Shown here one piece after another: positions 1-8,784 of a stretch of DNA of 64,000 nucleotides. The position numbers and the translations under genes are program-made. The stretch spans positions 944,001 to 1,008,000 of the forward strand of contig NZ_CP129113.1 of assembly GCF_030762805.1 (NCBI RefSeq). The letters run 5' to 3'. The notes beneath the pieces are model-generated. The model searched no databases, was not told the DNA's origin, and saw only the letters and a program-made list of their open reading frames with translations. Every line of letters begins with the position of its first letter. The stretch's first letter is position 1. The stretch is from Aciduricibacillus chroicocephali (GTDB lineage: Bacteria > Bacillota > Bacilli > Bacillales > Amphibacillaceae).

Positions 1-827
1 AAAATAAGGGCTTCTCCAGACGATTGTTAAAAGCAATGAAAGCTGAAGGTGGAAAAGTACTTGTAAATGGACTTGATTATCCGCTTAGTGGTCTAGTCTC
101 ATCTGGTGATAAAGTGGAGTGCATCCTTTTGTCCGAAGAGAGGGGGCATACACTTCTAGCGGAGCCAATCCCGCTTTCAATTAAGTTCGAGGATGATTAT
201 CTTCTTATAGTGGACAAGCTGCCTGGAATGGCTGTTATTCCTTCAAGGCAACATCCATCCGGAACGGTTGCCAATGCGCTGCTTGCCCATTACGATAAGC
301 AAGGTTTGAACAGTACTGTTCATGTTGTAACAAGGCTTGATAAAGATACGTCAGGCCTTGTTCTTGTCGCGAAAAATCGGTATATTCATTCTTTATTATC
401 CGTCTCTCAAAAGGCTGGGCAAATATCGCGTACGTATGAAGCTGTTGTTGAAGGCCATTTTGAAGAAGAGGCCTCGACAATCGATTTACCGATTGGACGG
501 AAAGAAGGGTCGATTATCGAACGTGCCGTTAATAATGAGGGGCAAGAGGCTGTCACACATTACAAAGTATTGCGGTCGAATAATCATTTATCTCTACTTT
601 CTGTAAAACTGGAGACTGGGAGAACCCATCAGATTCGGGTACACTTCTCTCACATTGGACATCCTCTTGCCGGTGATACCTTATATGGGGGAGGAACTGA
701 ATACATAAAAAGACAGGCACTCCATTGTGAGCACCTGAGCTTTTCCCATCCTGTTACAGGAGAGGATCTCCATTTCAGTTCTGACTTGCCGGAGGACATT
801 CAACTCCTCATTCGGGAAATGAATTGA
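1..827 (+). CDS. RluA-family pseudouridine synthase (5' end outside window)
   Basis: The reading frame is open to the first base of the window, so the gene starts upstream and is 5'-truncated here. The product would isomerise uridine to pseudouridine in RNA. The N-terminal visible part resembles the S4-like RNA-binding segment ([15 protein letters not shown], then KVLVNG). The catalytic motif of the RluA family, R-L-D in [16 protein letters not shown], is present and supplies the nucleophilic Asp; [16 protein letters not shown] is the conserved later motif. The gene corresponds by position and family to B. subtilis yjbO, next to prpE. Its 3' end overlaps the convergent prpE gene by 20 bp. The RNA target cannot be read from sequence. 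Confidence 0.93.
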   Translation, partial: NKGFSRRLLKAMKAEGGKVLVNGLDYPLSGLVSSGDKVECILLSEERGHTLLAEPIPLSIKFEDDYLLIVDKLPGMAVIPSRQHPSGTVANALLAHYDKQGLNSTVHVVTRLDKDTSGLVLVAKNRYIHSLLSVSQKAGQISRTYEAVVEGHFEEEASTIDLPIGRKEGSIIERAVNNEGQEAVTHYKVLRSNNHLSLLSVKLETGRTHQIRVHFSHIGHPLAGDTLYGGGTEYIKRQALHCEHLSFSHPVTGEDLHFSSDLPEDIQLLIREMN

Positions 828-1551
828 ATCTCGTTTCGTCATAAGCTTGACGGGAGGGTACAGAAATGGTTGTTTCTTCCGGCAACCGAAAGGCAGTAAG
901 CTTGTTGCCAAATACACAGCCCGTATCAATATTGACTGTATGATTAAGGAATCGCGGTTCTTTCACTGGTGTATGACCATATACGATCCAGTAAGAACCG
1001 TGATATTTTTGTGCCCAATCCCGGCGGACGGGCCGTCCATCAGGATGGAATTCACCTGTCGTATCTCCATATAGTACAAACGATTTGACCTTCTTATCAG
1101 ATCTGCCAATATAGGATTCTTTTATGCCAGCGTGAGCAGCAACTGCCTGTACATCTTTAAGATGTAAGTAAAGCGGAGCCTTCGTATAAAGAGCGATGAA
1201 CATCCGAGCGATTTTTTGCTGCTCCTTGGAAGGTAAATCCTTTAATTCGGCAACAGTCGTCTCAAGACCATGCATAAGCTTCACATTGTTGCCACGAAAG
1301 TAACGATACAGCTTATCACAATGGTTGCCGGGCACATATTTAGCTTTTTCATGTCTGACAACCATCTCATAAGCAAGCTTAATTACAGAAAAAGAGTCCG
1401 GTCCGCGGTCGGTAAGATCTCCAATGAAAACCGGGATTCGACCATCCGGATGAATATATATTTCATCTGTCTTTTCATAGCCAAGATGCTGGAATAGATC
1501 GCAGAGTTCCTCATAGCAACCGTGTATATCTCCAATAAAATCATACTTCAA
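808..1551 (-). CDS. prpE: Bis(5'-nucleosyl)-tetraphosphatase PrpE
   Basis: A 247-residue calcineurin-like metallophosphoesterase. The metal-binding motifs are visible in order: GDIHG near residue 7, [10 protein letters not shown] near 45, GNHCDK near 75 and a late YGHTP. The PrpE family hydrolyses diadenosine tetraphosphate asymmetrically to ATP and AMP, and B. subtilis PrpE has been linked to spore germination. The start is a TTG at 1549-1551, chosen because AGGAGG lies seven bases upstream and the DIHG motif begins directly after. The gene is convergent with, and overlaps by 20 bp, the upstream RluA gene, and diverges from cotO. Neighbourhood matches B. subtilis yjbO-prpE-cotO. Confidence 0.92.
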   Translation of the reverse strand: MKYDFIGDIHGCYEELCDLFQHLGYEKTDEIYIHPDGRIPVFIGDLTDRGPDSFSVIKLAYEMVVRHEKAKYVPGNHCDKLYRYFRGNNVKLMHGLETTVAELKDLPSKEQQKIARMFIALYTKAPLYLHLKDVQAVAAHAGIKESYIGRSDKKVKSFVLYGDTTGEFHPDGRPVRRDWAQKYHGSYWIVYGHTPVKEPRFLNHTVNIDTGCVFGNKLTAFRLPEETTISVPSRQAYDETRFNSFPE

Positions 1552-1662
1552 TGCTGTTTCCTCCTAACCTTTTCAAATTCAATGCCATATTGGGCGAATG
1601 CACATATGATACCCCTTAATCATATACTTAACCAGACCCGAAATTAAAAGGAGTGCATCGCC

Positions 1663-2286
1663 ATGGGAGAAAGCCGTTATGCAAAGAAACCTCTGTTGTA
1701 TATTGAACAGCCAGGTATCCGTGAACCGAAGGCGGAAATGCAAACTACTTACCGTAGTCCTTCAAGAAAAGATAATGCTCAGCCATCTTCACTCGGAAGC
1801 GATTCAAATTCTTCTAAGGGAAGCCGAGGAACCGGAAAGAAGCGAAATGCATTCCATGAACAGCTGCTGGCAAGTCAAAAAGGACGAAAGCGTCCGGCGA
1901 CAGAATATGAATTGAGCAAGGCAGAAGAGGAAGAAAAAGTAACAGAGCCTCAGAATGAAAAGAAAGTTGAGGCGGAAGCAGTAGTTAGTGAACAAAAGGA
2001 ACAGGAACAAAGTGATAAGAAACAGAACGTACAGAAAAATACCAGCCCTGAGTTTGTCCATTTGCCGTTCAATGAACTTGATCTCCGAGGAAAAATTAAC
2101 TATTTTCTTAATAAACCCCCGCTAGTTCCTGTGCTTAAATGTGAATTACGTACTTCAGAACAGACTCATTTAGGGGTTATTGAAAAGTTTGAGAATGAAA
2201 TTGTACATTTGCGTAAAAAGCGTAAAGCAAATCCGGAACTGATTCCATTTGAAGAAATTACAAGTATTAGACTGCTTGGTTTTTAA
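1663..2286 (+). CDS. cotO: Spore coat protein CotO (YjbX family)
   Basis: A 207-residue spore coat morphogenesis protein. The first 130 residues are low-complexity and highly charged, rich in Ser, Lys, Glu and Gln. The conserved part is the last 70 residues: a segment KINYFLNKPP, then a domain ending with SIRLLGF, which is how CotO proteins end. CotO is known to act in outer coat and encasement assembly together with CotE and CotH in B. subtilis. An AAAGGAG ribosome site precedes the ATG by nine bases. It is followed by a strong hairpin terminator and faces the CotZ-type gene, as expected for the conserved cotO-cotZ cluster, although in B. subtilis these two are not convergent. Confidence 0.88.
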   Translation: MGESRYAKKPLLYIEQPGIREPKAEMQTTYRSPSRKDNAQPSSLGSDSNSSKGSRGTGKKRNAFHEQLLASQKGRKRPATEYELSKAEEEEKVTEPQNEKKVEAEAVVSEQKEQEQSDKKQNVQKNTSPEFVHLPFNELDLRGKINYFLNKPPLVPVLKCELRTSEQTHLGVIEKFENEIVHLRKKRKANPELIPFEEITSIRLLGF

Positions 2287-2294
2287 AATAGGAA

Positions 2295-2330
2295 GCGGCC
2301 CGCCCATCATGGCGGGCCGCTTTATTAGTT
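2295..2330. terminator. Bidirectional terminator between cotO and the CotZ-type gene
   Basis: A perfect 10-bp stem (GCGGCCCGCC at 2295-2304 with its complement at 2311-2320), a six-base CATCAT loop, and a T-rich tail (TTTATTAGTT). It sits between two convergent genes, and its right edge touches the stop codon of the coat gene on the minus strand. Confidence 0.85.
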
Positions 2331-2331
2331 G

Positions 2332-2868
2332 TTAGCAGTTTGCCTGGATGGCAGGCAAGCAAGTAACATGGCAGAAGCAATTAAGATCAACTGTCAGGCA
2401 GAGTCCTGTTGCCTGAAGATGGTCCGTTGGCTGACAAGCAGGTGTCTTAGGATCATCTTTACATTTTCCTTCTTCGTTTTCATGGCCAACTTCTGTGTCA
2501 GGTTTGTGGCAGCCATGTGAAGCGAGCAATTCAAGCACGGCACAGTTATCATTCGTTACCTTTTTTACTTTAAAGAAGAAGCTGCCGATAGCTCGAGTCA
2601 ATTTATCGTGCCCATGGTGATGATGCTGGCCGACTCCATAACCTTTAAACGGTTTACAAGTCCCTTTGCAGTAAAGGATAACAGGTACTGTGTCCAAATC
2701 GTTACCTGGCTCAGTTTCACCAAGCAAGTCACTGATGGACTGTTCACAGCTCGTGTCACAGCAATCGTTATTTACTACATCATTTTGAGCTGCAACAATC
2801 TCTCTTAGAATACGACTAACACAATTTTCCCCCAAATGTTCAGGTTTGACGTTTTCTCCACAACCCAT
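2332..2868 (-). CDS. cotZ: Spore coat protein of the CotY/CotZ family
   Basis: A 178-residue Cys-rich protein with the family hallmarks: an N-terminal segment CVSRILREIVAAQNDV, a CDTSCEQSISDLL motif, then VILYCKGTCKPFKGYGVG and a C-terminal half that ends with GLCLTVDLNCFCHVTCL. CotY/CotZ (ExsY in the B. cereus group) proteins self-assemble through disulfides into the crust or exosporium basal layer. AAAGGGGAATGATTC precedes the ATG. A SigK-like promoter lies upstream. The symbol cotZ rests on position beside cotO; a second paralogue lies at 44092-44658, so orthology between CotY and CotZ cannot be settled from this window. Confidence 0.88.
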   Translation of the reverse strand: MGCGENVKPEHLGENCVSRILREIVAAQNDVVNNDCCDTSCEQSISDLLGETEPGNDLDTVPVILYCKGTCKPFKGYGVGQHHHHGHDKLTRAIGSFFFKVKKVTNDNCAVLELLASHGCHKPDTEVGHENEEGKCKDDPKTPACQPTDHLQATGLCLTVDLNCFCHVTCLPAIQANC

Positions 2869-2914
2869 GAATCATTCCCCTTTCAATTTCTCAATTTGAC
2901 TTTCATGTCCCTAA

Positions 2915-2944
2915 CAATTTATGAACGCGCAGTTTAACTGTGTG
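2915..2944 (-). promoter_or_regulatory. Possible SigK promoter for the CotZ-type gene
   Basis: On the minus strand a CATAAATTG element (2915-2923) fits the SigK -10 pattern CATANNNT, and an ACA element (2939-2941, within CACACAG) lies 15 bases upstream as the -35. The -10 is 47 bases before the start codon. SigK is the usual late mother-cell factor for crust genes. This is a pattern match only. Confidence 0.45.
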
Positions 2945-3136
2945 GGCAAAAGCTGGTTTTGAAAAAAAGAGAATTGGGAATGATGAAAAAGGAGAGATGT
3001 GTTAGATCTATGCATATAATAAAAGGAAAAGCCAAAAAAATCTGACTTTTCCTATTCAGACGGCCAAATATCCATTATTAGTTCCGAATCATTAATTAAG
3101 AAGAAACAAACATCCAGAAATGAGGAGGCGGAGACA

Positions 3137-3424
3137 ATGGGCTATATTGCACCAGTTACAAATTACCAGTATGCTGACTATCAGAAAAGGGTTACTGCTG
3201 AAAAGAGAGATCCAATCCATATAGAAAAGCCTTTTAAAGTCGTTTTGGAAACCCAATATGAAGAAACATATGACTCCGAAACGAAAGTTAGGAATGAACA
3301 TAGATTGGAATCTTCAGAAAAACGCAATCCATACACTTTCGGCCAGTATGAGCCATCTTACTATAACAATGCTGCTGTAGCTGCGGTAACCGGAAAAGGG
3401 CAGTTATTCAGCGGCATGGTCTGA
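3137..3424 (+). CDS. Hypothetical 95-residue protein
   Basis: I do not recognise this protein. It begins MGYIAPVTNYQYADYQKR, is rich in Tyr, Glu and Lys, has no membrane segment or Cys, and ends NNAAVAAVTGKGQLFSGMV. A strong GAGGAGGCGG ribosome site precedes the ATG by about six bases, which supports translation. Its last 21 bases overlap the convergent DUF421 gene. The location beside coat genes is compatible with a sporulation role, but nothing in the sequence shows that. Confidence refers to the gene being real. Confidence 0.65.
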   Translation: MGYIAPVTNYQYADYQKRVTAEKRDPIHIEKPFKVVLETQYEETYDSETKVRNEHRLESSEKRNPYTFGQYEPSYYNNAAVAAVTGKGQLFSGMV

Positions 3425-4120
3425 TTCATCTTTGTTCAATCCTTTACCGTCTTGAGCCAATAATTTTTGATCGGGAGTCCATTCAGCATAAAATACATCT
3501 TTAACTCGCGTGAATCCTTGCTCTTTCAATTTTTGCATCAGCCATTTTTCATTACGACCCATTTCATTGAGATTGTCATGAATGATTGCTCCATCAATCA
3601 CAAGGGTCATCGGAAGACGGACTGGTTTTGGAACAAGATTGTGATCTTGCCTATCTGCCATTTGGAAGTCGGACTTCTTCAGGACAGATAACGTTCCATC
3701 CGTTTCAAGGATAGCCGAATGAACCTCGGACACCGTAAATGCATTTTTTGCTCGAAGTAAATGCTGAAGCTGGTTAATATCGAGCTTATTTTTGCGCATG
3801 GAATCTCTAATAAGTTCTCCACGTTGGATAATGATTGCCGGTCTTCCTTCTAGGAAAGAGCGGGAACGGTTGAACTTCTGGGTAATCATTTCGGTACCAT
3901 ACATAAGAACGCTCCAGATGAAAATGACAAGCGCTATTTCGATAATTCCTGTATTCTTATCGAAGAGTGCATTTCCTATAAGGTCACCTAATACGAGTGC
4001 GGAAATAAAGTCAAAGGTCGTAATCTGGGAGATTTGCGTTTTACCCATGATTTTAGCAAAAATGAGCAGAGCAAAAAATCCGAAAACCATTTCATATATC
4101 ATTGATAAATAAAACTGCAT
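3404..4120 (-). CDS. DUF421 (YetF/YcaP-type) membrane protein
   Basis: A 238-residue protein with hydrophobic segments at about residues 5-22, 32-52 and 60-80, followed by a soluble domain with the family motifs GRPAIIIQRGELI, MRKNKLDINQLQHLLR and, later, PMTLVIDGAIIHDNL. This is the arrangement of the DUF421 family (YetF, YrbG, YkjA in Bacillus). Related YetF proteins have been implicated in spore coat or membrane functions, and some DUF421 genes ride in spoVA operons, but no biochemical activity is known to me. GGAGGGATC precedes the ATG. The gene overlaps the 3' end of the convergent small gene by 21 bp. Confidence 0.88.
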   Translation of the reverse strand: MQFYLSMIYEMVFGFFALLIFAKIMGKTQISQITTFDFISALVLGDLIGNALFDKNTGIIEIALVIFIWSVLMYGTEMITQKFNRSRSFLEGRPAIIIQRGELIRDSMRKNKLDINQLQHLLRAKNAFTVSEVHSAILETDGTLSVLKKSDFQMADRQDHNLVPKPVRLPMTLVIDGAIIHDNLNEMGRNEKWLMQKLKEQGFTRVKDVFYAEWTPDQKLLAQDGKGLNKDESDHAAE

Positions 4121-4195
4121 AGAGTTGATCCCTCCGTGAATTACTCAGATTCCTATGCTTTAGTCATCTCCCATCGATTGCAAAGCATACATAAT

Positions 4196-4234
4196 AAAAA
4201 CAGCCGACACCATGATATGGAGTCGGCTGTTTTT
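4196..4234 (-). terminator. Terminator downstream of yjcG
   Basis: A 13-bp stem (AAAAACAGCCGAC at 4196-4208 with GTCGGCTGTTTTT at 4222-4234), extended inside by CCAT/ATGG pairing. The A-run on the plus strand becomes the U-run when read on the minus strand, so it ends yjcG transcription; it could also work for plus-strand transcripts. Confidence 0.8.
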
Positions 4235-4241
4235 ATTTAGT

Positions 4242-4751
4242 TCAGTTCCCGAGAACGAAGGAGTCGTACACTGTCCAAGATCCATTTTCAAGTTGATAAA
4301 GGAGATGGAAACGGTCAACTTTGTCTTGGAACTGGATTTTTTTCATGCGCAGGCTGCTGAAAACATCGGAGAATTCATCATCTGTCAAATTTTGGGCAAT
4401 TGTAATATGCGGGACGAAGGAGTGTTTACCTTGAGCAGGGAAAATTCCTTCATGCATATGACTGTTCAAGTCGATGAGTGATTGGATAGGTTCCACTTTG
4501 AAATAGATCGTATTTGTGACTGGTGCAAAGGAGCTGACCTTATTGATATAGACTGTGAATGGTTTCGTGTCCTTCGCAATGTATCTCAGTTCAGTCGATA
4601 ATTCCTTAATAAGCTCTTCTTCGGCTTCGAAAGGTGTTTTCAAAGTAATATGCGGAGGAATCAGCGAATAGTGGGGATCGTACCGCTTTCTGTACGAATT
4701 GGCTTCGTCCTGTACGGATTTGGATGGAAAAATGGCAATACCGAATTTCAT
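4242..4751 (-). CDS. yjcG: YjcG, 2'-5' RNA ligase / 2H phosphoesterase family protein
   Basis: A 169-residue member of the 2H phosphoesterase superfamily, the same size as B. subtilis YjcG. Both HxT signature motifs are present: PHITLKTPF near residue 36 and PHITIAQNL near 119. These His residues form the catalytic pair in the superfamily, which acts on 2'-5' or cyclic phosphate bonds in RNA; the real substrate of YjcG is not known. The start at 4751 was chosen because AGGAGG stands directly upstream (AGGAGGTTTTATC) and the protein begins MKFGIAIFP; an in-frame extension to 4961 looks non-coding. Confidence 0.92.
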   Translation of the reverse strand: MKFGIAIFPSKSVQDEANSYRKRYDPHYSLIPPHITLKTPFEAEEELIKELSTELRYIAKDTKPFTVYINKVSSFAPVTNTIYFKVEPIQSLIDLNSHMHEGIFPAQGKHSFVPHITIAQNLTDDEFSDVFSSLRMKKIQFQDKVDRFHLLYQLENGSWTVYDSFVLGN

Positions 4752-4973
4752 GATAAAACCTCCTGTTCTCAAATTATACAAATATTCTTGCGGATGTACA
4801 ACGTATATTTTGAATATTGCCGCTATGGCATTATGTGAATATAAGGAAGTGGACTTTTTTATTCTATGTTTCATTATATCAGAACATGACTCTGTAACTG
4901 ACCAAATATAATCTCTATAGAAGTGCAAAACGAGCTTTCCATCTATTCCCAAAATATTCAAATGCTAAACATT

Positions 4974-6770
4974 TTAAACATAAAGTGATGCATATTTTCC
5001 TTTTTGTGAAATCAGTTGGGCATGTGTTCCTTGTTCAATAATCTGTCCGTGTTCTAAAACAATAATTTGGTCAGCCTCTTCAACTGTGTTCAGGCGATGG
5101 GCAATAACGAAGCTTGTACGATTCCTCATCAGTTCCTTTAAGGCTTGTTGGATATGCATCTCCGTGATTGTATCTATATTACTTGTCGCCTCATCGAGTA
5201 TAAGGATTTCTGGTTCCTTCAGAAATGCTCGTGCAATTGCCAAAAGCTGTTTCTGTCCCTGACTGATGCCGCTGCCGGATTGGTCAAGCATCGTGTCATA
5301 GCCATTCGGTAAGGAGCTGATAAAATTATGTGCGTTCGCTTGTTTCGACGCAGCTATAACTTCCTCGTTTGTCGCATCTAACTTCCCATAACGGATATTT
5401 TCTCGAATAGAGCCTTTGAATAGGAATGTATCTTGAAGCACAATCGCCATATGTTGTCGCAAGCTTGTACGGCGGATGGAATTCAGTTCTATTCCATCTA
5501 GTTTTATGCTGCCTGAGTCGTAATCGTAAAAGCGGGCGATCAAGTTTGCAATTGTCGTTTTACCTGCTCCGGTATGTCCGACAAAAGCAACTGTCTGACC
5601 GGGAAGTACTTCAAAATTAATGTCTTTTAAAATGCTTCTTTCATCATATGCAAAGCCTACATTGTTAAAAGCAAAATGGCCATTTGTCTTTTTCAATTCT
5701 TTGCCTTCATCTTCCTTAAGATCCTCAGGTTGCTCATCAAGGACTTGAAAGACCCGTTCGGCTCCAGCAACAGCAGACAGGACGACATTGAACTGATTGG
5801 CAAGATCATTAAGCGGCCTTGTGAACTGGCGGGCGTATTCAATGAAAATGACAATAACACCAACTGTAATTGTACCTTTAACTGCAAGCCAGCCGCCAAA
5901 TAAAGCGATAAGAGCGAAGCTTAAAAAGTTCAGCGTATTCATTACTTTAGGAATCAAGCCGGAAATTGCCTGTGCCCAAAAGCCTGATTGTTGTAAAGCT
6001 TCATTATGGTTTCTGAAATCTTCTGCAAATCGTGCTTCCTGAGAAAATAGACGGACTATTTTCTGACCATTGAATGTTTCGTCGACAAAGCCATTCATTT
6101 CTCCAAGGTCCTTTTGTTGCAGTTTATATAAAGGGCCAGTACGATTCGTAATCCATTTCGTTCCGATGAAGAGCAATGGAACGACAATCATGGTGACTAC
6201 AGTTAGGAGAGGGCTCAGCATTAGCATAACGACTATTGTTCCGCAGAGTGTAAGTACACTTGAGAAAATCTGAATGACTGATTGATTCAATGTACTATTA
6301 ACATTGTCAATATCATTCGTGACGCGACTCATGAGGTCCCCTTGTTTCCTTTTGTCATAATAGCTAATTGGAAGCCTGTGAAATTGTTCGAAAAGCTGCT
6401 GCCTAAGCTTATAGACAATGTTCTGGCCGATGCCGACCATCCAGTAATTCTGTAAGAAGGTGGCAAGAGCAAGCAAGATATAAACGAAAGCTAATGTACC
6501 GATCAACAGGCCAAGCCCTTTTGACATGCCGCCGCTAATATACTTGTCAATTCCACGTCCAACGAGGTACGGTCCAAGCAAACTGAATACTGTGCTTAGC
6601 AAAACCATGAAAATAACGATGATGAGCATTCGTTTTTCCTTGCCAAAATAGGACCAGAGACGCTTAATTGTTCCTTTTGCATCTTTGGCTCGCTTTTTGT
6701 CCTTGCCTTTGACGTCTTTAAGTGTAATTTTCTTTTGTTGGAAAGGCTCAGTCCATTGTTTGACGTTCAC
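4974..6770 (-). CDS. ABC exporter half-transporter with catalytic NBD (YfiC-like)
   Basis: A 598-residue ABC half-transporter: a cytosolic basic N-terminus, six predicted membrane helices over about residues 45-330, then a nucleotide-binding domain. Walker A is GHTGAGKTT, Walker B is ILILDEATSNID with the catalytic Glu, and the switch His is present (VIAHRLNTV). The signature is altered to GISQGQKQL instead of LSGGQ. This combines with the adjacent partner, whose Walker B Glu and switch His are replaced, to give a heterodimer with one working and one degenerate ATP site, as in BmrCD or TM287/288. The start is GTG at 6768-6770 behind GGAAGGAGGAG and overlaps the partner gene by 23 bp, indicating coupled translation. 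Substrate unknown; multidrug export is a family-level guess. Confidence 0.9.
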   Translation of the reverse strand: MNVKQWTEPFQQKKITLKDVKGKDKKRAKDAKGTIKRLWSYFGKEKRMLIIVIFMVLLSTVFSLLGPYLVGRGIDKYISGGMSKGLGLLIGTLAFVYILLALATFLQNYWMVGIGQNIVYKLRQQLFEQFHRLPISYYDKRKQGDLMSRVTNDIDNVNSTLNQSVIQIFSSVLTLCGTIVVMLMLSPLLTVVTMIVVPLLFIGTKWITNRTGPLYKLQQKDLGEMNGFVDETFNGQKIVRLFSQEARFAEDFRNHNEALQQSGFWAQAISGLIPKVMNTLNFLSFALIALFGGWLAVKGTITVGVIVIFIEYARQFTRPLNDLANQFNVVLSAVAGAERVFQVLDEQPEDLKEDEGKELKKTNGHFAFNNVGFAYDERSILKDINFEVLPGQTVAFVGHTGAGKTTIANLIARFYDYDSGSIKLDGIELNSIRRTSLRQHMAIVLQDTFLFKGSIRENIRYGKLDATNEEVIAASKQANAHNFISSLPNGYDTMLDQSGSGISQGQKQLLAIARAFLKEPEILILDEATSNIDTITEMHIQQALKELMRNRTSFVIAHRLNTVEEADQIIVLEHGQIIEQGTHAQLISQKGKYASLYV

Positions 6771-8487
6771 GCAAAGCTCCTCCTTCCGCTTGAGATTCTA
6801 AAATTGACTGATACAGACCGGATTGAGCAAGCAGTTCCTTATGTGGAGCAAGACCGACTGCCTTTCCGCCATCAAGCAGCATGACACGATCCGCATTTTT
6901 GGCTGTTCGAATTTTTTGGGTGATCAATAAAGTCGTACATTCATACTTATCCAGAGCTTTTAGCAATTTGGATTCTGTAGTGGTATCAAGAGCGCTTGTA
7001 CTATCATCAAGCATAAGAATGAGAGGCTTGGCAATCAGAGCTCTGGCAATGGAGATACGCTGCTTCTGTCCACCGGAAAGATTCACCCCACGCTGCCCAA
7101 TAACGGTTTCATAGCCAGATTCGAGGTTAGAGATCAAGTCATGAATCTGAGCGTCTTTTGCTGCCTGTTCCATTTCTTCATCTGTAGCATTCTCTTTACC
7201 AAAAAGGATGTTCTCGCGAATTGTTCCACTGAAGAGCATCGCTTCCTGAGGAACAAAGCCGATTGATTTACGCAAATGTGTCAGATCATATTCTGTTACC
7301 GGACTTCCATCAATCGAGATAACACCTTCATCCGGGTCAAATAGGCGGGGAATCAGTTCGAATAAAGTTGTTTTACCAGTTCCAGTCGTACCCATAATGG
7401 CGATCCGTTCACCAGTTTTTATCTTAAAAGAAATGCGGTTCAAGACTTTTTGCGGTTTGTCCGGGTATGCAAAGGAGACATCATTAAACTCAATTGAGCC
7501 AGTAAGAGGGATTTTTTTGGATAGCCCAGCTATTAACGGTTTCTGGTCATCTGCTGACAGAACAGCATCTACTCTGTTCACTGAAGCTTTAGCCCGGGAA
7601 ATTGCAAGTGTAATGAAGGTGAAAGTGGAGACCATAATTGAAATTCGCAATGCATAATTGATGATTGCTACGACATCTCCGATTGAAGAATTGCCAGCAA
7701 CTGACTCACGATGCCCGAACCAAAGAATAAATAGTAATGTGGCATTCATGATAACGAGCAGAAGAGGCATTGAAGCCTCAACAAACCGAAAAGTATTCCT
7801 TGTTTCATCTGCAAGTTTTCTATTTGCCGCTTTAAAGCGCTTTTCTTCATGCTTTCTGCGTACGAAAGCTCTAATCAACTTCATACCGGATAAATTCTCC
7901 TGCATGACCTGGTTCACTTCATCGACATTTTCCTGAACAGTATTGAAGCGTTCTCCAGCTTTTTTTAGTACCCAAAATAGAAAAATGAGAGCGGCTGGGA
8001 CTGTAATTAAGAAAACAACAGCAATTTTTGCATCTAATAGAAAGGCCATAATGATTGAACCGATTATTGTCAGAGGAGCCTTTGCCATGATTCGCATGCC
8101 CATGAACAATGTATTTTGAATTTGCCGGATATCATTGGTGAACCTTGTGACAAGAGCAGACGCAGGGAAACGTGCCATATTCCTATATGAAAAATTTTGG
8201 ACTTTATTAAAAAGGTCTGTTCGTAAATCAGAGCTGAAACGAATGGCGGCGAAAGAGCCATAAAAAGAATTAGCAAGTCCTGCTAGAAATGCTATAAGGG
8301 ATATGCCAATCATGATCGTCCCCCAATACATGACAATGGACAAATCCTGGTGCAGGACACCTTCATTAATCATCTTTGCGAGCATTACAGGGAGAACAAG
8401 GTCGATTCCCATTTCCGCAATGGTGAGAATAAGAGCAAGCAAAGCAGGCAGGCGGTATGGTTTTAAGTAAGTAAGAATCAATTTCAT
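6748..8487 (-). CDS. ABC exporter half-transporter with degenerate NBD (YfiB-like)
   Basis: A 579-residue ABC half-transporter with an N-terminal six-helix membrane domain and a C-terminal ATPase domain. Walker A GTTGTGKTT and signature NLSGGQKQR are intact, but Walker B reads LILMLDDSTSALD (Asp instead of the catalytic Glu) and the switch region is LLITQKIRT (Gln instead of His). These are the usual substitutions in the non-catalytic site of heterodimeric exporters. The chosen ATG (MKLILTYLKPY) has AAGGG some 12 bases upstream; another in-frame ATG at 8508 would add seven residues. It is the first gene of a two-gene operon with the YfiC-like half. Confidence 0.9.
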   Translation of the reverse strand: MKLILTYLKPYRLPALLALILTIAEMGIDLVLPVMLAKMINEGVLHQDLSIVMYWGTIMIGISLIAFLAGLANSFYGSFAAIRFSSDLRTDLFNKVQNFSYRNMARFPASALVTRFTNDIRQIQNTLFMGMRIMAKAPLTIIGSIIMAFLLDAKIAVVFLITVPAALIFLFWVLKKAGERFNTVQENVDEVNQVMQENLSGMKLIRAFVRRKHEEKRFKAANRKLADETRNTFRFVEASMPLLLVIMNATLLFILWFGHRESVAGNSSIGDVVAIINYALRISIMVSTFTFITLAISRAKASVNRVDAVLSADDQKPLIAGLSKKIPLTGSIEFNDVSFAYPDKPQKVLNRISFKIKTGERIAIMGTTGTGKTTLFELIPRLFDPDEGVISIDGSPVTEYDLTHLRKSIGFVPQEAMLFSGTIRENILFGKENATDEEMEQAAKDAQIHDLISNLESGYETVIGQRGVNLSGGQKQRISIARALIAKPLILMLDDSTSALDTTTESKLLKALDKYECTTLLITQKIRTAKNADRVMLLDGGKAVGLAPHKELLAQSGLYQSILESQAEGGALRERQTMD

Positions 8488-8611
8488 GTTGCAATGCAAT
8501 CCCTTCATGAATTCAAACTAATTTATCTTCCTATTATACTTGCATTTTTGATTGTTCAAAAATCTTATGACTTAATTAATAAAAACGTATCCTATTTTAG
8601 GTAATTTTTCA

Positions 8612-8640
8612 TTGACGTGATAACTGGAAGGAAATACTAT
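8612..8640 (+). promoter_or_regulatory. SigA-type promoter for the GGDEF-EAL gene
   Basis: TTGACG (8612-8617) and TACTAT (8635-8640) are separated by exactly 17 bases. Transcription would begin near 8647. The promoter covers the upstream GTG at 8617 that would give the longest reading frame, so that GTG cannot be the start codon of the message made here. Confidence 0.6.
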
Positions 8641-8784
8641 TTAATTATAGATAAAAATAAACGACTTTCTCCGCAGAAATGGCGGAGCTTCATAGATTGT
8701 ACAGGTCAGGGCCTGGCTCGGCGCCATTCCTGTCATTTGCATGATGTTTCGGATTCGGCGAGGAATCTCAGGGGGGTTGCAAAA
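8641..8784 (+). promoter_or_regulatory. Hairpin-rich 5' leader of the GGDEF-EAL gene
   Basis: About 140 bases lie between the promoter and the likely TTG start. Three hairpins can be drawn: CTCCGC/GCGGAG near 8671-8689, ACAGG (8701-8705)/CCTGT (8729-8733) enclosing TGGC/GCCA, and GATTC/GAATC near 8753-8768. The last is followed closely by the ribosome site AGGGGGG (8770-8776). I see no match to the cyclic-di-GMP-I riboswitch core. It may be a structured regulatory leader or simply untranslated sequence. Confidence 0.35.

Noticed and set aside
3013-3021. SigK/SigE -10 (CATATAATA) before the 95-residue gene
   Set aside because: The -10 matches, but no acceptable -35 element is found at the right distance.
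4752-4961. In-frame N-terminal extension of yjcG by 70 residues
   Set aside because: AGGAGG lies directly before the ATG at 4751, the family starts there, and the extension is low in protein-like character.
8617-8784. N-terminal extension of the GGDEF-EAL protein from GTG 8617
   Set aside because: The GTG lies inside a promoter match and the translated sequence resembles no domain; TTG 8785 has a strong ribosome site.
8641-8784. Cyclic-di-GMP-I riboswitch in the GGDEF-EAL leader
   Set aside because: The conserved core of that aptamer is not found; only generic hairpins are seen.
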